DNA of 64,000 nt from NCBI RefSeq assembly GCF_001514065.1, contig NZ_KQ948429.1, positions 186,001-250,000 of the forward strand, written 5' to 3'. This document shows, in pieces, positions 11,178 to 20,461 of this stretch (its first letter is position 1; every line of letters starts with the position of its first letter). Origin of the DNA: Streptomyces antibioticus (GTDB lineage Bacteria; Actinomycetota; Actinomycetes; Streptomycetales; Streptomycetaceae). The notes under the pieces were generated by a model that saw only the letters and a program-made list of their open reading frames with translations, searched no databases and was not told where the DNA came from. The translations under genes and the position numbers were made by a program.

Positions 11178-12410
11178 CTACGACTCCTGCGGTGCCGTCA
11201 GCCGTACCGGCAGTTCGAACAGGTCGTTCTGTGTCACCACCGGCTTGTTGCGGAGTTCGGTGGCCGGGACCGCCAGATCGAGGTGCGGGAAGCGGTCGTA
11301 GAGGGCCGGGAGGGCCACGCCCGCTTCCAGGCGGGAGAGGGCCGCGCCGGGGCAGACGTGGGGGCCGTGGCCGAAGCTGATGTGGCGGTTGGGGGAGGTG
11401 CGGGTGATGTCGAACTCGCCCGCCGTGGGGCCGTGCGCCTGTTCGTCGCGGCCGATCGCGGCGTACGACACGATCAGCGCGTCGCCCGCCGGGAGGACCT
11501 TGTCGCCGACCTGGACGTCCTCCGTCGCGAAGCGGATCAGGACGTGGGAGGTGGGAGTGGAGTGGCGAAGCGTTTCCTCGACGACGGAGGACCAGTCGAC
11601 CTCGCCCGCCAGGACCAGGGCGCGCTGGACCGGGTGGAGTGACAGCTGGACCACCGCGTTGACGATGAGGGAGATCGTCGTCTCGTGGCCCGCCGCGACC
11701 ATCAGCTGGAGCGTGGAGACGATCTCCTCGTCGGTGAGGTGGTCGCCGTTCTCGGAGGCCTGGATGAGGGCCGAGGTGAGGTCGTCGCCGGGCTCGGCGC
11801 GCTTGGCGGCCACCGTCTCCGCCATGATGCCCGCCAGCTCCATCAGCGTGGCGATGACCTCCTCCGGCGGCGTCTGCGTCGAGAAGAACTTCTCGAACAG
11901 CTCCTTCAGCCGGGGCAGCTTCTCCTCGGCCAGGCCCATGAGGTCGGCGATGACGTACATGGGGAGCGGGTAGGCGAAGGCCGCCTTGAGGTCGACGGTG
12001 TCGCCCTCCAGATCGTCGAGCAGCTTCTCGGTCAGCGCCGTGATCCGCTCCCGCATCTCCTCCACCCGGCGCGGCGTCAGCGCCTGCGCGACCAGCGTGC
12101 GCATCCGGCGGTGGTCGGCGCCGTCGACGGTCAGCATGGAGCGGCCCGGGTTGGCCAGGCCGATCAGCGGCCAGTCCGCGGGGATCTCCCCGCGCTGCCA
12201 GGCGCCCCACACGTTGATGTCCTTCACCAGCCGCGGGTCGGTCAGCAGCGCCTTCGCCTCGGCATGATGCGTGACCGCCCACACGGGCACCCCGCCGGGC
12301 AGCTCCACGGCGGCCAGCGGACCGGCCGCCCGCAGCCGCGCACTCTCGCCGTCCAGGTCGGTGACGAACGGGTCGAGGGCTATGCGCGTCTGTTCCAGGT
12401 CAGTGGTCAT
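11178..12410 (-). CDS. Cytochrome P450, conservon-associated (CYP154-like)
   Basis: A 410-residue soluble bacterial P450. All three landmark motifs are intact: the I-helix AAGHETT with the proton-relay Thr, the K-helix ExxR as EETLR, and the heme-ligand loop FGHGPHVCPGAAL with its Cys. Redox partners are not encoded nearby. It is the last gene of the conservon (sensor kinase, roadblock, DUF742, GTPase, P450, P450), 62 bp after the preceding P450. In Streptomyces, CYP154 enzymes commonly occur paired with CYP157 enzymes in conservons, and the odd motif of the upstream partner supports that assignment here. The substrate is unknown. Confidence 0.92.
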   Translation of the reverse strand: MTTDLEQTRIALDPFVTDLDGESARLRAAGPLAAVELPGGVPVWAVTHHAEAKALLTDPRLVKDINVWGAWQRGEIPADWPLIGLANPGRSMLTVDGADHRRMRTLVAQALTPRRVEEMRERITALTEKLLDDLEGDTVDLKAAFAYPLPMYVIADLMGLAEEKLPRLKELFEKFFSTQTPPEEVIATLMELAGIMAETVAAKRAEPGDDLTSALIQASENGDHLTDEEIVSTLQLMVAAGHETTISLIVNAVVQLSLHPVQRALVLAGEVDWSSVVEETLRHSTPTSHVLIRFATEDVQVGDKVLPAGDALIVSYAAIGRDEQAHGPTAGEFDITRTSPNRHISFGHGPHVCPGAALSRLEAGVALPALYDRFPHLDLAVPATELRNKPVVTQNDLFELPVRLTAPQES

Positions 12411-12472
12411 AGGGGTCTCCGGTCTCCAAGAGGACGTAGGTGGCTGAGCGGCGCGGATCGGGGGCCCGGGTC

Positions 12473-13678
12473 TCAGAGCACGGGTACCGGTGTGAAGCGG
12501 ACCGGCAGTGCGGTCAGCCCGCGCAGCCACGGTGAGGGGCGGCGCGTCAGGGAGTCGGCGGGGACCGCGAGGTCGATGTCGGGCAGGCGGTCCAGGACGA
12601 CCTCGATGCCGGTCCGTGCGATGACCTCGGCGACCTCCTGCGCGGGGAACGGGCACCGGTGCTCGCCGTGTCCGAAGGAGAAGTGGGCGCTGTTGCCGCC
12701 GGTGAGCGTGGAGCCGTCGGTGCGGACCTGCGGATCGGAGTTGGCGCCCTGGAGGCCGAGCAGCAGCAGGTCGCCGGCGCGGACCCGGCGCCCGCCGAGC
12801 TGGGTGTCCCGTGACGCCCAGCGGCCGGCCACGTTCTGGGTCGGCGTGTCCTCCCACAGGACCTCGTTCATGGCGTCGGCGACGCTGTTGCGGCCGCCGA
12901 ACAGGGAGGCCGCGAACCGTTCGTCGGTCAGCATCAGCCGCAGCGAGTTGCCGATCCAGTCGGCGGTCGGCTGGTGGCCCGCCGCCATCATCACCATCAG
13001 GTCCTGGGCGATCTCCTCGTCCGTGAACCCGCCGCGGTGCGCGAGCATCCGCGAGACCACGTCGTCGGCCGGTTCGGCGCGCCGGTCGGCGAGGAGCTGG
13101 AACATGGAGGAGGCCAGGTGCGTCTGGCCCGCGATGGCCCGCTCCCGCCCGTCGATCATGTCGTTCAGGGCCGTGACCAGGCCCGGACCCTGCTCGTCGG
13201 AGAAGCCGTACAGCCGGGCCAGGACCCGTACCGGCAGCAGCATCGCGTAGTTGCCGACGATGTCCGTCTCGCCCTCGGCGCACACCGCGTCGATCAGCTC
13301 GTCGGCGAACTTCTCGGCGTAGGACCGCAGTTCGGAGGGGCTCACCGCCTCCAGCGCCTCGCTGATCATCGCCGCCCGCTCGCGGTGCCGTTCGCCGACC
13401 GTGTAGAGGATCGACGGCTGCTTGCGGCCGATCATCGGCAGCAGCGGCCAGTCGTCGGGGATGCGGTCCCACTGGTTCCACAGCTCGGAGTCCCGGCTGA
13501 ACAGCACCGGATCGCCGGTGACCTGGTGCAGCTCGCGGTAGCCGAGCACCAGCCACGCCGGGATGTCGCCGTCGAGCACGACCGGGGTGACGGCACCGTG
13601 GTCGCGCCGCATCTCCCGGTACAGCCGCGCCGGTTCGGTCTGGAACCTGGGGCCGCTGAGGGGTACGGGGGCGGTCAC
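12473..13678 (-). CDS. Cytochrome P450 with EVLW in place of ExxR (CYP157-like)
   Basis: A 401-residue P450. The heme loop FGHGEHRCPFPAQ keeps the Cys ligand, but two other near-invariant motifs differ: the K-helix ExxR is EVLW (NEVLWEDTPTQN), and the I-helix reads AAGHQPTADW rather than AGxET. Loss of the ExxR arginine is a documented peculiarity of the CYP157 family, whose members sit in conservons beside CYP154 genes, as here. It may use another residue to hold the meander loop or may not be a conventional monooxygenase. The GTG start overlaps the TGA of the GTPase gene (GTGA), so translation is coupled. Confidence 0.92.
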   Translation of the reverse strand: MTAPVPLSGPRFQTEPARLYREMRRDHGAVTPVVLDGDIPAWLVLGYRELHQVTGDPVLFSRDSELWNQWDRIPDDWPLLPMIGRKQPSILYTVGERHRERAAMISEALEAVSPSELRSYAEKFADELIDAVCAEGETDIVGNYAMLLPVRVLARLYGFSDEQGPGLVTALNDMIDGRERAIAGQTHLASSMFQLLADRRAEPADDVVSRMLAHRGGFTDEEIAQDLMVMMAAGHQPTADWIGNSLRLMLTDERFAASLFGGRNSVADAMNEVLWEDTPTQNVAGRWASRDTQLGGRRVRAGDLLLLGLQGANSDPQVRTDGSTLTGGNSAHFSFGHGEHRCPFPAQEVAEVIARTGIEVVLDRLPDIDLAVPADSLTRRPSPWLRGLTALPVRFTPVPVL

Positions 13679-14313
13679 CGCGTCAACTCCTGTTCCCGTA
13701 GGGATGCTTGGGGGGCGTACGTGTTCCGGACGTGCTCCACCAGGGTGATCAGGACCTGCTTGCCCGAGGCCCGGGAGCGGGCGTCGCAGTCGACCAGCGG
13801 GACCTGCGGATCGAGGTCGAGGGCGTCGCGGATCCGGCTCGGGGCGTAGGTGGGGCCGCCGAAGTCGTTGCAGGCCACGATGAACGGCGTGCCGTGGTGT
13901 TCGAGCCGGTCGATGGCGTACCAGCTGTCGTCGATACGGCGGGTGTCGACGAGGACGACCGCGCCGAGCGTCCCGGAGAACAGCCGGTCCCACAGGAACC
14001 AGAACCGCTCCTGGCCGGGGGCGCCGAAGAGGTACAGCACATTGCGGGCGTCGAGCGTGATGCGGCCGAAGTCGAAGGCGACGGTGGTCGCCGTCTTGCC
14101 CCGGACCTCGCTGATGTCGTCGATGTGCTCGCCGGCCTGGGTCATCGTCTCCTCGGTGTTGAGGGGACGTATCTCGCTGACCGAGCGGACGAGGGTGGTC
14201 TTGCCGACGCCGAAACCGCCGACGACGACGATCTTGAGGCCGTTGTCGGCGGTGGCACCCAGAGGGGTGCGGGCGGCCGCCTCGACGGCTGCCTCAGAGG
14301 TTGCGGAGTCCAA
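13675..14313 (-). CDS. cvnD: Conservon GTP-binding protein (CvnD-like)
   Basis: Small Ras-like GTPase of about 212 residues, fourth protein of the conservon. The P-loop is VVGGFGVGKTTLV, the switch region contains TVAFDFGRI, and the G3-like motif is LFGAPGQERFWF. The G4 NKxD motif is degenerate (ACNDFGG), as is usual in this MglA-like group. In studied conservons the CvnA-D proteins form a membrane-linked complex that behaves like a eukaryotic G-protein signalling unit. I prefer a TTG start at 14313 (MDSATSEAAVEAAART), which overlaps the end of the DUF742 gene by 20 bases; an ATG at 14379 is much deeper inside that gene. Confidence 0.92.
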   Translation of the reverse strand: MDSATSEAAVEAAARTPLGATADNGLKIVVVGGFGVGKTTLVRSVSEIRPLNTEETMTQAGEHIDDISEVRGKTATTVAFDFGRITLDARNVLYLFGAPGQERFWFLWDRLFSGTLGAVVLVDTRRIDDSWYAIDRLEHHGTPFIVACNDFGGPTYAPSRIRDALDLDPQVPLVDCDARSRASGKQVLITLVEHVRNTYAPQASLREQELTR

Positions 14314-14641
14314 CGAGCACCTGTTCCAGGACGTCGGGGTCGGGGACGGCGGCCTTGCGGGGATGGCGGGCGCTGACACGGCCCGCCGCGAGCAGGTCGC
14401 CGAGCAGGATCTTGGTGATGCTCACCGGCAGCTTCAGCTCGGCCGCCAACTCGACGACCGCGGTCGGCAGTCGGGTCAGCCGCAGGATCGCCGCGTGCTC
14501 CGACTGCATGCCGGTCGTCGGATCGCACTCGGCGACCACGAGCGTCACCAGGTCGAAGGGGCTGTCCGGAGTGGCGTGCGCGCGGCCACCGGTGAGGGTG
14601 TACAGACGGTCGGGTGAGTCGTCCCTGCCGGGGCGGCTCAT
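14294..14641 (-). CDS. cvnC: DUF742 protein (CvnC-like)
   Basis: A 115-residue DUF742 protein, third component of the conservon. It has the family core YTLTGGRAHA, FDLVTLV, ILRL...AVVELAAELKLPVSITKILLGDLLAAG, which forms a winged-helix-like fold, and ends LEQVLVGLRNL. Known CvnC proteins interact with the roadblock and GTPase members; enzymatic activity is not expected. Its ATG overlaps the stop of the roadblock gene (ATGA at 14638-14641). Confidence 0.94.
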   Translation of the reverse strand: MSRPGRDDSPDRLYTLTGGRAHATPDSPFDLVTLVVAECDPTTGMQSEHAAILRLTRLPTAVVELAAELKLPVSITKILLGDLLAAGRVSARHPRKAAVPDPDVLEQVLVGLRNL

Positions 14642-15045
14642 GAGGTCCGGGGCTGCGCGGTCAGATGGGCGCCGAGCTGTTCGACGAGCTCGCTCATGTT
14701 GTGCCCGACGAGACCGGCGTCCGCGTCATCGGTGGTGACGACGGCCAGATGAGCGCCCTCGCCGGCCTCCACGATGAAGAGGACACCGCCGTAGAACTCG
14801 GTCATCGCCGACCGTACGCCTCCGGTTCCGTCCCCGAACTCCACGGAGGCGCCCTGCGACAGGGCCTGGATGCCGGCGGCGATCGCGGCGAGCTGGTCGG
14901 CCTGGTCGACGGTGAGCTCCGGCGTCCGGCACAACTTCAGTCCGTCCCGAGAGAGGACGAGCGCGTGCCGCGCGCCCGGGGTGCGCTCCAGCAGGCCCTC
15001 GATGAGCCAGGTGAGCTTCTCGTCGGCGGTGGTCGTGCCGGTCAT
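14638..15045 (-). CDS. cvnB: Roadblock/LC7 domain protein (CvnB-like)
   Basis: A 135-residue roadblock/LC7 (MglB-like) protein and second component of the conservon. The domain runs over nearly the whole length (LTWLIEGLLERTPGARHALVLSRDGLKL... TEFYGGVLFIVEAGEGAHLAVVTTDDADAGLVGHNMSELVEQL). By analogy with MglB it may act on the nucleotide state of the CvnD GTPase. The ATG overlaps the stop of the sensor kinase gene (15042-15045) and its own stop overlaps the next ATG, so the four conservon genes are tightly coupled. Confidence 0.94.
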   Translation of the reverse strand: MTGTTTADEKLTWLIEGLLERTPGARHALVLSRDGLKLCRTPELTVDQADQLAAIAAGIQALSQGASVEFGDGTGGVRSAMTEFYGGVLFIVEAGEGAHLAVVTTDDADAGLVGHNMSELVEQLGAHLTAQPRTS

Positions 15046-16793
15046 GACGTGGGGTCGCCTTCCGGGGTGGGGTGGGTGTGGGCCGGGGTGGACGGTTCGG
15101 GGGTCTCCGCGGGTGCCGGAGTGGCGGGGTCGCTCTGGTCGGTGAGGGTGCCGCGGACGGCTTGCCGGAAGCTGCTGAAGCGGATGGCTCGGGCGGGGGA
15201 GAGGGCGGCCGACTCGGCGGGCCTGGCGTGTCCGGTGGATCCCGTGGCGCCGGAGGTACCCGGGACACCGGAGGTGCGGGCGGAGCCGCCGGACCCGGCC
15301 GCTTCGGCGGCACGCGCGCGTACCCGTTCCCGCTGCTCCCGCTCGGCCTCGGCGAGGGCACGGCCCCTGCGGCGCTTGGGCAGTCCGTCGGCGAGCCCTT
15401 CGGAGCGGTCCTCGGAGCGGCCCGCGGGCAGGTCGTCGGGGAGGGCGGCGGCGCTGTGGCCGGGGGACTCGTGGGTGGGGAACGGGTCGGGGGCCGGGGT
15501 GGACGGCGCGTGCGGGGCCGGGTCCGCCTCCGTGCTCGGGTCGGGCGCGGCCGACGCGCTGTCGGCCCGTACCGCCGTACCCGCCCCAGCACCCTCGACC
15601 GCCCCCGCGCGCCCCACCTGCGGAAGCGTCGACACTCCCTGCGGCGGGGCCGCGACCTGCTCCGGTACGAGGATGTCCTGCGGCACCAGGACCAGCACGC
15701 CCGTGCCGCCGCGGGCCGAGGGGCGGAAGGAGACCGTGAGGCCGTACTTGCGGGACAGGCGGCCCACGACCGCGAGGCCGAGGCGGGTGCCGGTGAGGCC
15801 GCCGAGTTCGGCGTCGTCGCCCGACACCGCCCGTTCGGCGCGCCGGAGTTGGATGTCGCCCATGACGAGGCCGCTGTCCTCGACGGAGACGATGACCCCG
15901 GCCGGGACCTCCTCGACGTACACATGGACCTCGGCGGTCGGCGGCGAGAAGTTCGCGGCGTTGTCGAGGAGTTCGGCGAGCGCGTGCATCACGCCTTCGG
16001 CGGCGTGCCCGGCGACGGCGGCCTCGCAGGCGGAGTGCACCCGCACCCGCCGGTAGCCGCTGATGCGGCCCATCGCGCCGCGCAGGATCGACTCCATGGC
16101 GATGGGCCGGGCCCAACGGCGGCCGGAGCGGGCGCCGGTGAGGACGGCGACGGAGTCGGCGAGGCGGCCCGCCTGGGCGGTGCGGTGGTCGAGGTGGAGG
16201 AGGTCGGCGAGGACGTCCTCGTCGTCGTGCCGTTCCTCCATGGCGCGCAGGTCGGCGAGCATGCCGGTGGCCAGGGCCTGCATGCGGCTCGCCGCGTTGG
16301 CGGTGGCCGACAGGGCGGTGGACCGCTCCTGCTCGGCGCGGCGGGCGCGCTCGGTCAGCCGGGCGTTCGCGGTGGTGAGGCGGGCCCGCTCCTCCTCCAG
16401 CTCGGCGGTGAGGCGGGCGCGTTCCCGGGTGAGCTCGGCGGCGTGCCGGGCCCGCTCGTGGGTCAGCTCCTGGGTCAGCTGGACGCGCTCCTGGTCGAAC
16501 TCCGTGCTCTGCCGGGCCCGGTCCTGGAGCAGCCGCCCGGCGTCGAGGGTGACGGCTTCGAGGCGGCGGCGGGTGATCCGGGCGTTCTGCGTGGCGTGGA
16601 CGGCCACGGCGACGGCCGCGGTCAGCAGCAGCGCGCCCGCACCGGCACCGAGGGCGAGCGGGACGCGTACCGACTCCGGCGCCCGGGCCACCGCGCCGGC
16701 GACCGCGAGCGCGGCGAGCACGGCGGTGAGCAGCGGGGCGGGCAGGAGGGCGCGGGCGGTGGGTCGTTCGCCGGGCAGGTTTGGGGCGGTCAT
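15042..16793 (-). CDS. cvnA: Conservon sensor histidine kinase-like ATPase (CvnA-like)
   Basis: A 583-residue membrane protein, first gene of the conservon. Two hydrophobic segments lie in the first 75 residues (LLPAPLLTAVLAALAVAGAV and VPLALGAGAGALLLTAAVAVAV). A long charged coiled coil follows (about 90-160), then a dimerisation region and a HATPase_c domain with the N-box HALAELLDNAANFSPP and the G-boxes VEDSGLVMG and GTRLGLAVVGRLSRKYG. The usual phospho-acceptor H-box is not clear, as is typical of CvnA proteins. The last 200 residues are a low-complexity Pro/Ala/Arg-rich tail. The ATG at 16793 has AGGA nine bases upstream. Confidence 0.9.
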   Translation of the reverse strand: MTAPNLPGERPTARALLPAPLLTAVLAALAVAGAVARAPESVRVPLALGAGAGALLLTAAVAVAVHATQNARITRRRLEAVTLDAGRLLQDRARQSTEFDQERVQLTQELTHERARHAAELTRERARLTAELEEERARLTTANARLTERARRAEQERSTALSATANAASRMQALATGMLADLRAMEERHDDEDVLADLLHLDHRTAQAGRLADSVAVLTGARSGRRWARPIAMESILRGAMGRISGYRRVRVHSACEAAVAGHAAEGVMHALAELLDNAANFSPPTAEVHVYVEEVPAGVIVSVEDSGLVMGDIQLRRAERAVSGDDAELGGLTGTRLGLAVVGRLSRKYGLTVSFRPSARGGTGVLVLVPQDILVPEQVAAPPQGVSTLPQVGRAGAVEGAGAGTAVRADSASAAPDPSTEADPAPHAPSTPAPDPFPTHESPGHSAAALPDDLPAGRSEDRSEGLADGLPKRRRGRALAEAEREQRERVRARAAEAAGSGGSARTSGVPGTSGATGSTGHARPAESAALSPARAIRFSSFRQAVRGTLTDQSDPATPAPAETPEPSTPAHTHPTPEGDPTS

Positions 16794-16991
16794 GAGTCGG
16801 GTCCTCGGTAGGGGGCCGCTGTGCATTCCTGGGCGCGAAGCGACGCCTGTCGCTCAATAAGCGGTCACTATATGGGAGTTGGTGATCAAACTGGGCAGGT
16901 TCTGGAGGCGTTCACAGATTCCTGCGGCGCGCGGCGGCTTCGTCACCGTCGGTGTTTCGTCACTGTCAGTGGTCGGATGCATGCTGGAGCC

Positions 16992-19820
16992 ATGACGGAT
17001 CTGGAGTCGGCGTTGCGGGCGGCCGTCCGGGGTGAGGTCGGGTTCGACGTCACGTCCCGGGCGCTGATGACCATGGACGCGTCCAACTACCGGCGGGTCC
17101 CGCTGGGGGTGGTGGCGCCGAGAGACGCCGACGACGTGGCGGCGGTCCTCGCGGTGTGCCGGGAGCGCGGCGTGCCCGTGGTGCCGCGCGGCGGCGGGAC
17201 GTCGATCGCCGGTCAGGCCACCGGCACCGGCGTGGTGCTCGACTTCACCCGCCACATGAACCGCCTGGTCTCCCTCGACCCGGAGTCCCGTACGGCCGTC
17301 GTCCAGCCCGGCCTGGTCCTGGACCGCCTCCAGGACGCCGCCGCCCCGCACGGCCTGCGGTTCGGCCCCGACCCCTCCACCCACAGCCGCTGCACGCTCG
17401 GCGGGATGATCGGCAACAACTCCTGCGGCTCGCACTCGGTGGCCTGGGGCACCACCGCGGACAGCGTCCGGGAACTCGACGTGATCACCGCGCGCGGGCA
17501 GCGGCTGCGGCTCGGGCAGGACTGGGCCGGTGCCCCGGACGGCCTGCGCGACCTGGTGGCGGGCGACCTCGCCCGGCTGCGCACCGGCTTCCCGGAGCTG
17601 CCCCGCCGCATCTCCGGGTACGCGCTGGACGCGCTGCTGCCGGAGAACGGCGCCGACGTCGCCCGCGCCTTCTGCGGCAGCGAGGGCACCCTCGGCGTGC
17701 TCACTGAAGCGGTCGTACGCCTTGTGACGGCGCCCCGCGCGCGTGCGCTGGCCGTGCTGGGGTATGCGGACGAGGGCGCGGCCGCCGAGGCCGCCGCAGG
17801 GCTGCTGCTCCACCACCCCCTGACCGTGGAGGGCATGGCGGCCGATCTGGTGCCCTCGGCGGCCGCCCTCCCGCGCGGCGGGGCCTGGCTGTTCGTGGAG
17901 ACGGGCGGCGACACCGAGGCCGAGGCACGCGCGCGTGCGGAGACGGTCGTGCGGGCGGCGGACGTCGTGGACGCGCTGGTGGTGACCGACCCGGCCGGAC
18001 AGCGGGCGCTGTGGCGCATCAGGGAGGACGCGTCCGGCACCGCGACCCGGATGCCGGACGGCGCCGAGGCCTGGCCCGGCTGGGAGGACTGCGCGGTACC
18101 GCCGCCCCGACTGGGCGCGTACCTACGGGACTTCAGGCGCCTCCTCACCGACCACGGGCTGCGCGGGACGCCGTACGGCCATTTCGGCGACGGCTGCATC
18201 CACGTCCGCATCGACTTCGACCTGCTGACCGAGAAGGGCGTCGCCGGTTTCCGCCGCTTTTCCGAGGAACTCGCCGACCTGGTCGTGGCCCACGGCGGCT
18301 CGCTGTCCGGGGAGCACGGCGACGGGCAGGCGCGGGCCGAGCTGCTGCCGCGGATGTACGGCGCGGAGCTGGTGTCCCTCTTCGAGCGCGCCAAGGCCGT
18401 CTGGGACCCGGACGACCTCCTCAACCCCGGCATGCTGGTCCGCCCGGCCCCGCTGGACACCAACCTCCGTTTCTCGGCCCTCCCCCGCGAACCGGTCGAC
18501 GTGGCCTTCGGCTACCCCGGCGACGGCGGCGACTTCTCGGCCGCGGTCCGCCGCTGCGTGGGCGTCGCGAAGTGCCGTACGACGTCCGCGGGCGCGGGGG
18601 TCATGTGCCCGTCGTTCCGGGCGACCGGCGAGGAGGCGCACTCCACGCGCGGGCGCGCCCGGCTGCTGCACGAGATGCTCGCGGGCGAGGTGGTGACCGA
18701 CGGCTGGCGCTCGGCGGAGGTGCGGGAGGCGCTGGACCTGTGCCTGTCCTGCAAGGGCTGCCGGTCGGACTGCCCGGTCGAGGTGGACATGGCCACGTAC
18801 AAGGCGGAGTTCCTGCACCACCACTACGCCGGGCGACGCAGGCCGGCCGCCCACTACGCGATGGGGTGGCTGCCGCTGTGGCTGCGGGCGGTGGCGCGTA
18901 CGCGCACGGCGGGGGTGGTCAACGCGCTGGCCGCGGTAGGGCCGTTGGCGTGGGTGGCGAAACGGCTGGGCGGGATCGCGCCGGAACGACGGCTTCCGCG
19001 GGTGGCGGGGGAGACGTTCACGCGGTGGTGGGGGAGGCGGCGTCAGGAGCGTAAACCGGTGAGGGCCTCAGTGGTGCTGTGGCCGGACACCTTCACCGAG
19101 CATCTGTCGCCCGAGGTGGGCCGTGCGGCGGTCCGGGTCCTGGAAGCGGCGGGCCTCTCCCTGGTCCTCCCGCCCACCCTGCGCACCCCTTCACCCACCT
19201 TCGCCCCGCTCACGGCCCGTCGCGGCCGGGTCTGCTGCGGGCTGACGTACGTCTCGACGGGCCAGCTCGACCGCGCCCGTACGGTCATGCGCCGCACCCT
19301 CGACCTGATGGCACCGGTGCTGGAGACGGACCTCCCGGTCGTCGTCCTGGAACCGAGCTGCGCGGCGGCCCTCCGCACGGACCTGCCGGAACTCCTCCAC
19401 GACGACCCGCGCGCGGCCGCACTCTCGTCCCGCGTCCTCACCTTCGCGGAGGCACTGCACCGCCTGGCCCCCGACTGGACGCCCCCGCCCGTGAACCGCC
19501 CGGCGGTCGGCCAGACCCACTGCCATCAGCACGCGGTCCTGGGCGACACCGCCGACCGCCGCCTGCGTGAAGCGGCGGGCCTGGAGGGCGAGTTGAGCGG
19601 CGGCTGCTGCGGCCTCGCGGGCAACTTCGGCTTCGAGGCGGGGCACTTCGAGGTGTCGCGGGCCTGCGCGGAGGAGCAGCTGCTGCCGGCCGTCCAGGGC
19701 GCGAGCGACGGGACGGTGGTCCTGGCGGACGGCTACTCCTGCCGGACGCAGTTGGAACAGCTGGCGGGGGTGCGGGGGAGACATCTGGCGGAGGTGCTGG
19801 AAGAGGGCTTGGAGGAGTAG
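16992..19820 (+). CDS. FAD/Fe-S D-lactate (2-hydroxyacid) dehydrogenase-like protein
   Basis: A 942-residue flavoprotein fused to an Fe-S/CCG module. The N-terminal PCMH-type FAD domain (about 40-215) has PRGGGTSIAGQATG and LGGMIGNNSCGSHS; the FAD-oxidase C-terminal domain follows (YGHFGDGCIHVRID, SGEHGDGQAR). Cys clusters CVGVAKCR...CP and CLSCKGCRSDCP bind Fe-S centres, and two CCG motifs (CCGLTYVSTGQ, GGCCGLAGNFGFE) form the heterodisulfide-reductase-like end. The closest well-known relatives are quinone-linked D-lactate dehydrogenases and glycolate oxidase-like enzymes. The ATG at 16992 follows GGAG. It is divergent from the conservon and alone on its strand. Confidence 0.93.
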   Translation: MTDLESALRAAVRGEVGFDVTSRALMTMDASNYRRVPLGVVAPRDADDVAAVLAVCRERGVPVVPRGGGTSIAGQATGTGVVLDFTRHMNRLVSLDPESRTAVVQPGLVLDRLQDAAAPHGLRFGPDPSTHSRCTLGGMIGNNSCGSHSVAWGTTADSVRELDVITARGQRLRLGQDWAGAPDGLRDLVAGDLARLRTGFPELPRRISGYALDALLPENGADVARAFCGSEGTLGVLTEAVVRLVTAPRARALAVLGYADEGAAAEAAAGLLLHHPLTVEGMAADLVPSAAALPRGGAWLFVETGGDTEAEARARAETVVRAADVVDALVVTDPAGQRALWRIREDASGTATRMPDGAEAWPGWEDCAVPPPRLGAYLRDFRRLLTDHGLRGTPYGHFGDGCIHVRIDFDLLTEKGVAGFRRFSEELADLVVAHGGSLSGEHGDGQARAELLPRMYGAELVSLFERAKAVWDPDDLLNPGMLVRPAPLDTNLRFSALPREPVDVAFGYPGDGGDFSAAVRRCVGVAKCRTTSAGAGVMCPSFRATGEEAHSTRGRARLLHEMLAGEVVTDGWRSAEVREALDLCLSCKGCRSDCPVEVDMATYKAEFLHHHYAGRRRPAAHYAMGWLPLWLRAVARTRTAGVVNALAAVGPLAWVAKRLGGIAPERRLPRVAGETFTRWWGRRRQERKPVRASVVLWPDTFTEHLSPEVGRAAVRVLEAAGLSLVLPPTLRTPSPTFAPLTARRGRVCCGLTYVSTGQLDRARTVMRRTLDLMAPVLETDLPVVVLEPSCAAALRTDLPELLHDDPRAAALSSRVLTFAEALHRLAPDWTPPPVNRPAVGQTHCHQHAVLGDTADRRLREAAGLEGELSGGCCGLAGNFGFEAGHFEVSRACAEEQLLPAVQGASDGTVVLADGYSCRTQLEQLAGVRGRHLAEVLEEGLEE

Positions 19821-19845
19821 GAGCCGAGGGCTGCCTGACGTGCCC

Positions 19846-20400
19846 CTAGGCCGGCACCGCCGTCTCCCACTCCTCCCGCAGCACTCCGAACAACACGCGG
19901 TCGTACCGCTCGCCCCCCACCAGCACCGCACCCCGGCGTCGGCCCTCCTCGCGGAAGCCCGCCTTGGTGAAGGCGCGGACGGCGCGGGTGTTGCCGCTCC
20001 AGGTGTCGAGTTCGACGCGGTGCAGGGGGAAGCCGCCGAACAGGTGCCCCACCAGCAGCCGCAGCGCGTCCGAACCGTGGCCGTGGCCCCAGCGGGCCCG
20101 CTCGCCGATGGTGACGCCGACCGTGACGACCCCGGCGTACGGATCGAGGTCGCGGTAGTCGGCCATGCCGATCACCGCGCCGTCGGCCAGGTCCTCGACG
20201 GTCAGGACGGCCGATTCCCGCGGGATCAGCCGCAGCATCGTCTCGAAGGCGAGCCCGACGGCCTCGGCAGTGACGGGCCCGAACATCGGGTCGCCGCCGG
20301 TGGCCCAGTGCACCACCTCCGGGTCGTTGCGCCACCGCAGATGATGCTCCGCGTCCTCCGCCCGCAAGGCGCGCAGCCTCACCAACCTGCCTTCGATCAT
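19846..20400 (-). CDS. GNAT-family N-acetyltransferase (RimJ/RimL-like)
   Basis: A 184-residue acetyl-CoA-dependent acyltransferase of the RimJ/RimL type. Motif A of the GNAT fold is IGERARWGHGHGSDALRLLV and the C-terminal hallmark is ELDTWSGNTRAVRAFTKAGFREEG; the N-terminal segment LRALRAEDAEHHLRWRNDPEVVHW is also typical. It could modify a protein N-terminus or a small amine; the target is not predictable. The gene converges on the FAD/Fe-S enzyme and diverges from the FemX-like gene, with 61 bp between the starts. Confidence 0.92.
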   Translation of the reverse strand: MIEGRLVRLRALRAEDAEHHLRWRNDPEVVHWATGGDPMFGPVTAEAVGLAFETMLRLIPRESAVLTVEDLADGAVIGMADYRDLDPYAGVVTVGVTIGERARWGHGHGSDALRLLVGHLFGGFPLHRVELDTWSGNTRAVRAFTKAGFREEGRRRGAVLVGGERYDRVLFGVLREEWETAVPA

Positions 20401-20461
20401 GCTGGAACCCTAGATCGCCGGCGTGTCCACCAGATGCCCACCCCTGTGAAGGAGCCCGTGC

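Noticed and set aside
14665..16811. Long plus-strand frames across the conservon kinase and roadblock genes
   Set aside because: These are shadows of cvnA-cvnB, whose coiled coil and ATPase motifs are clear on the minus strand.
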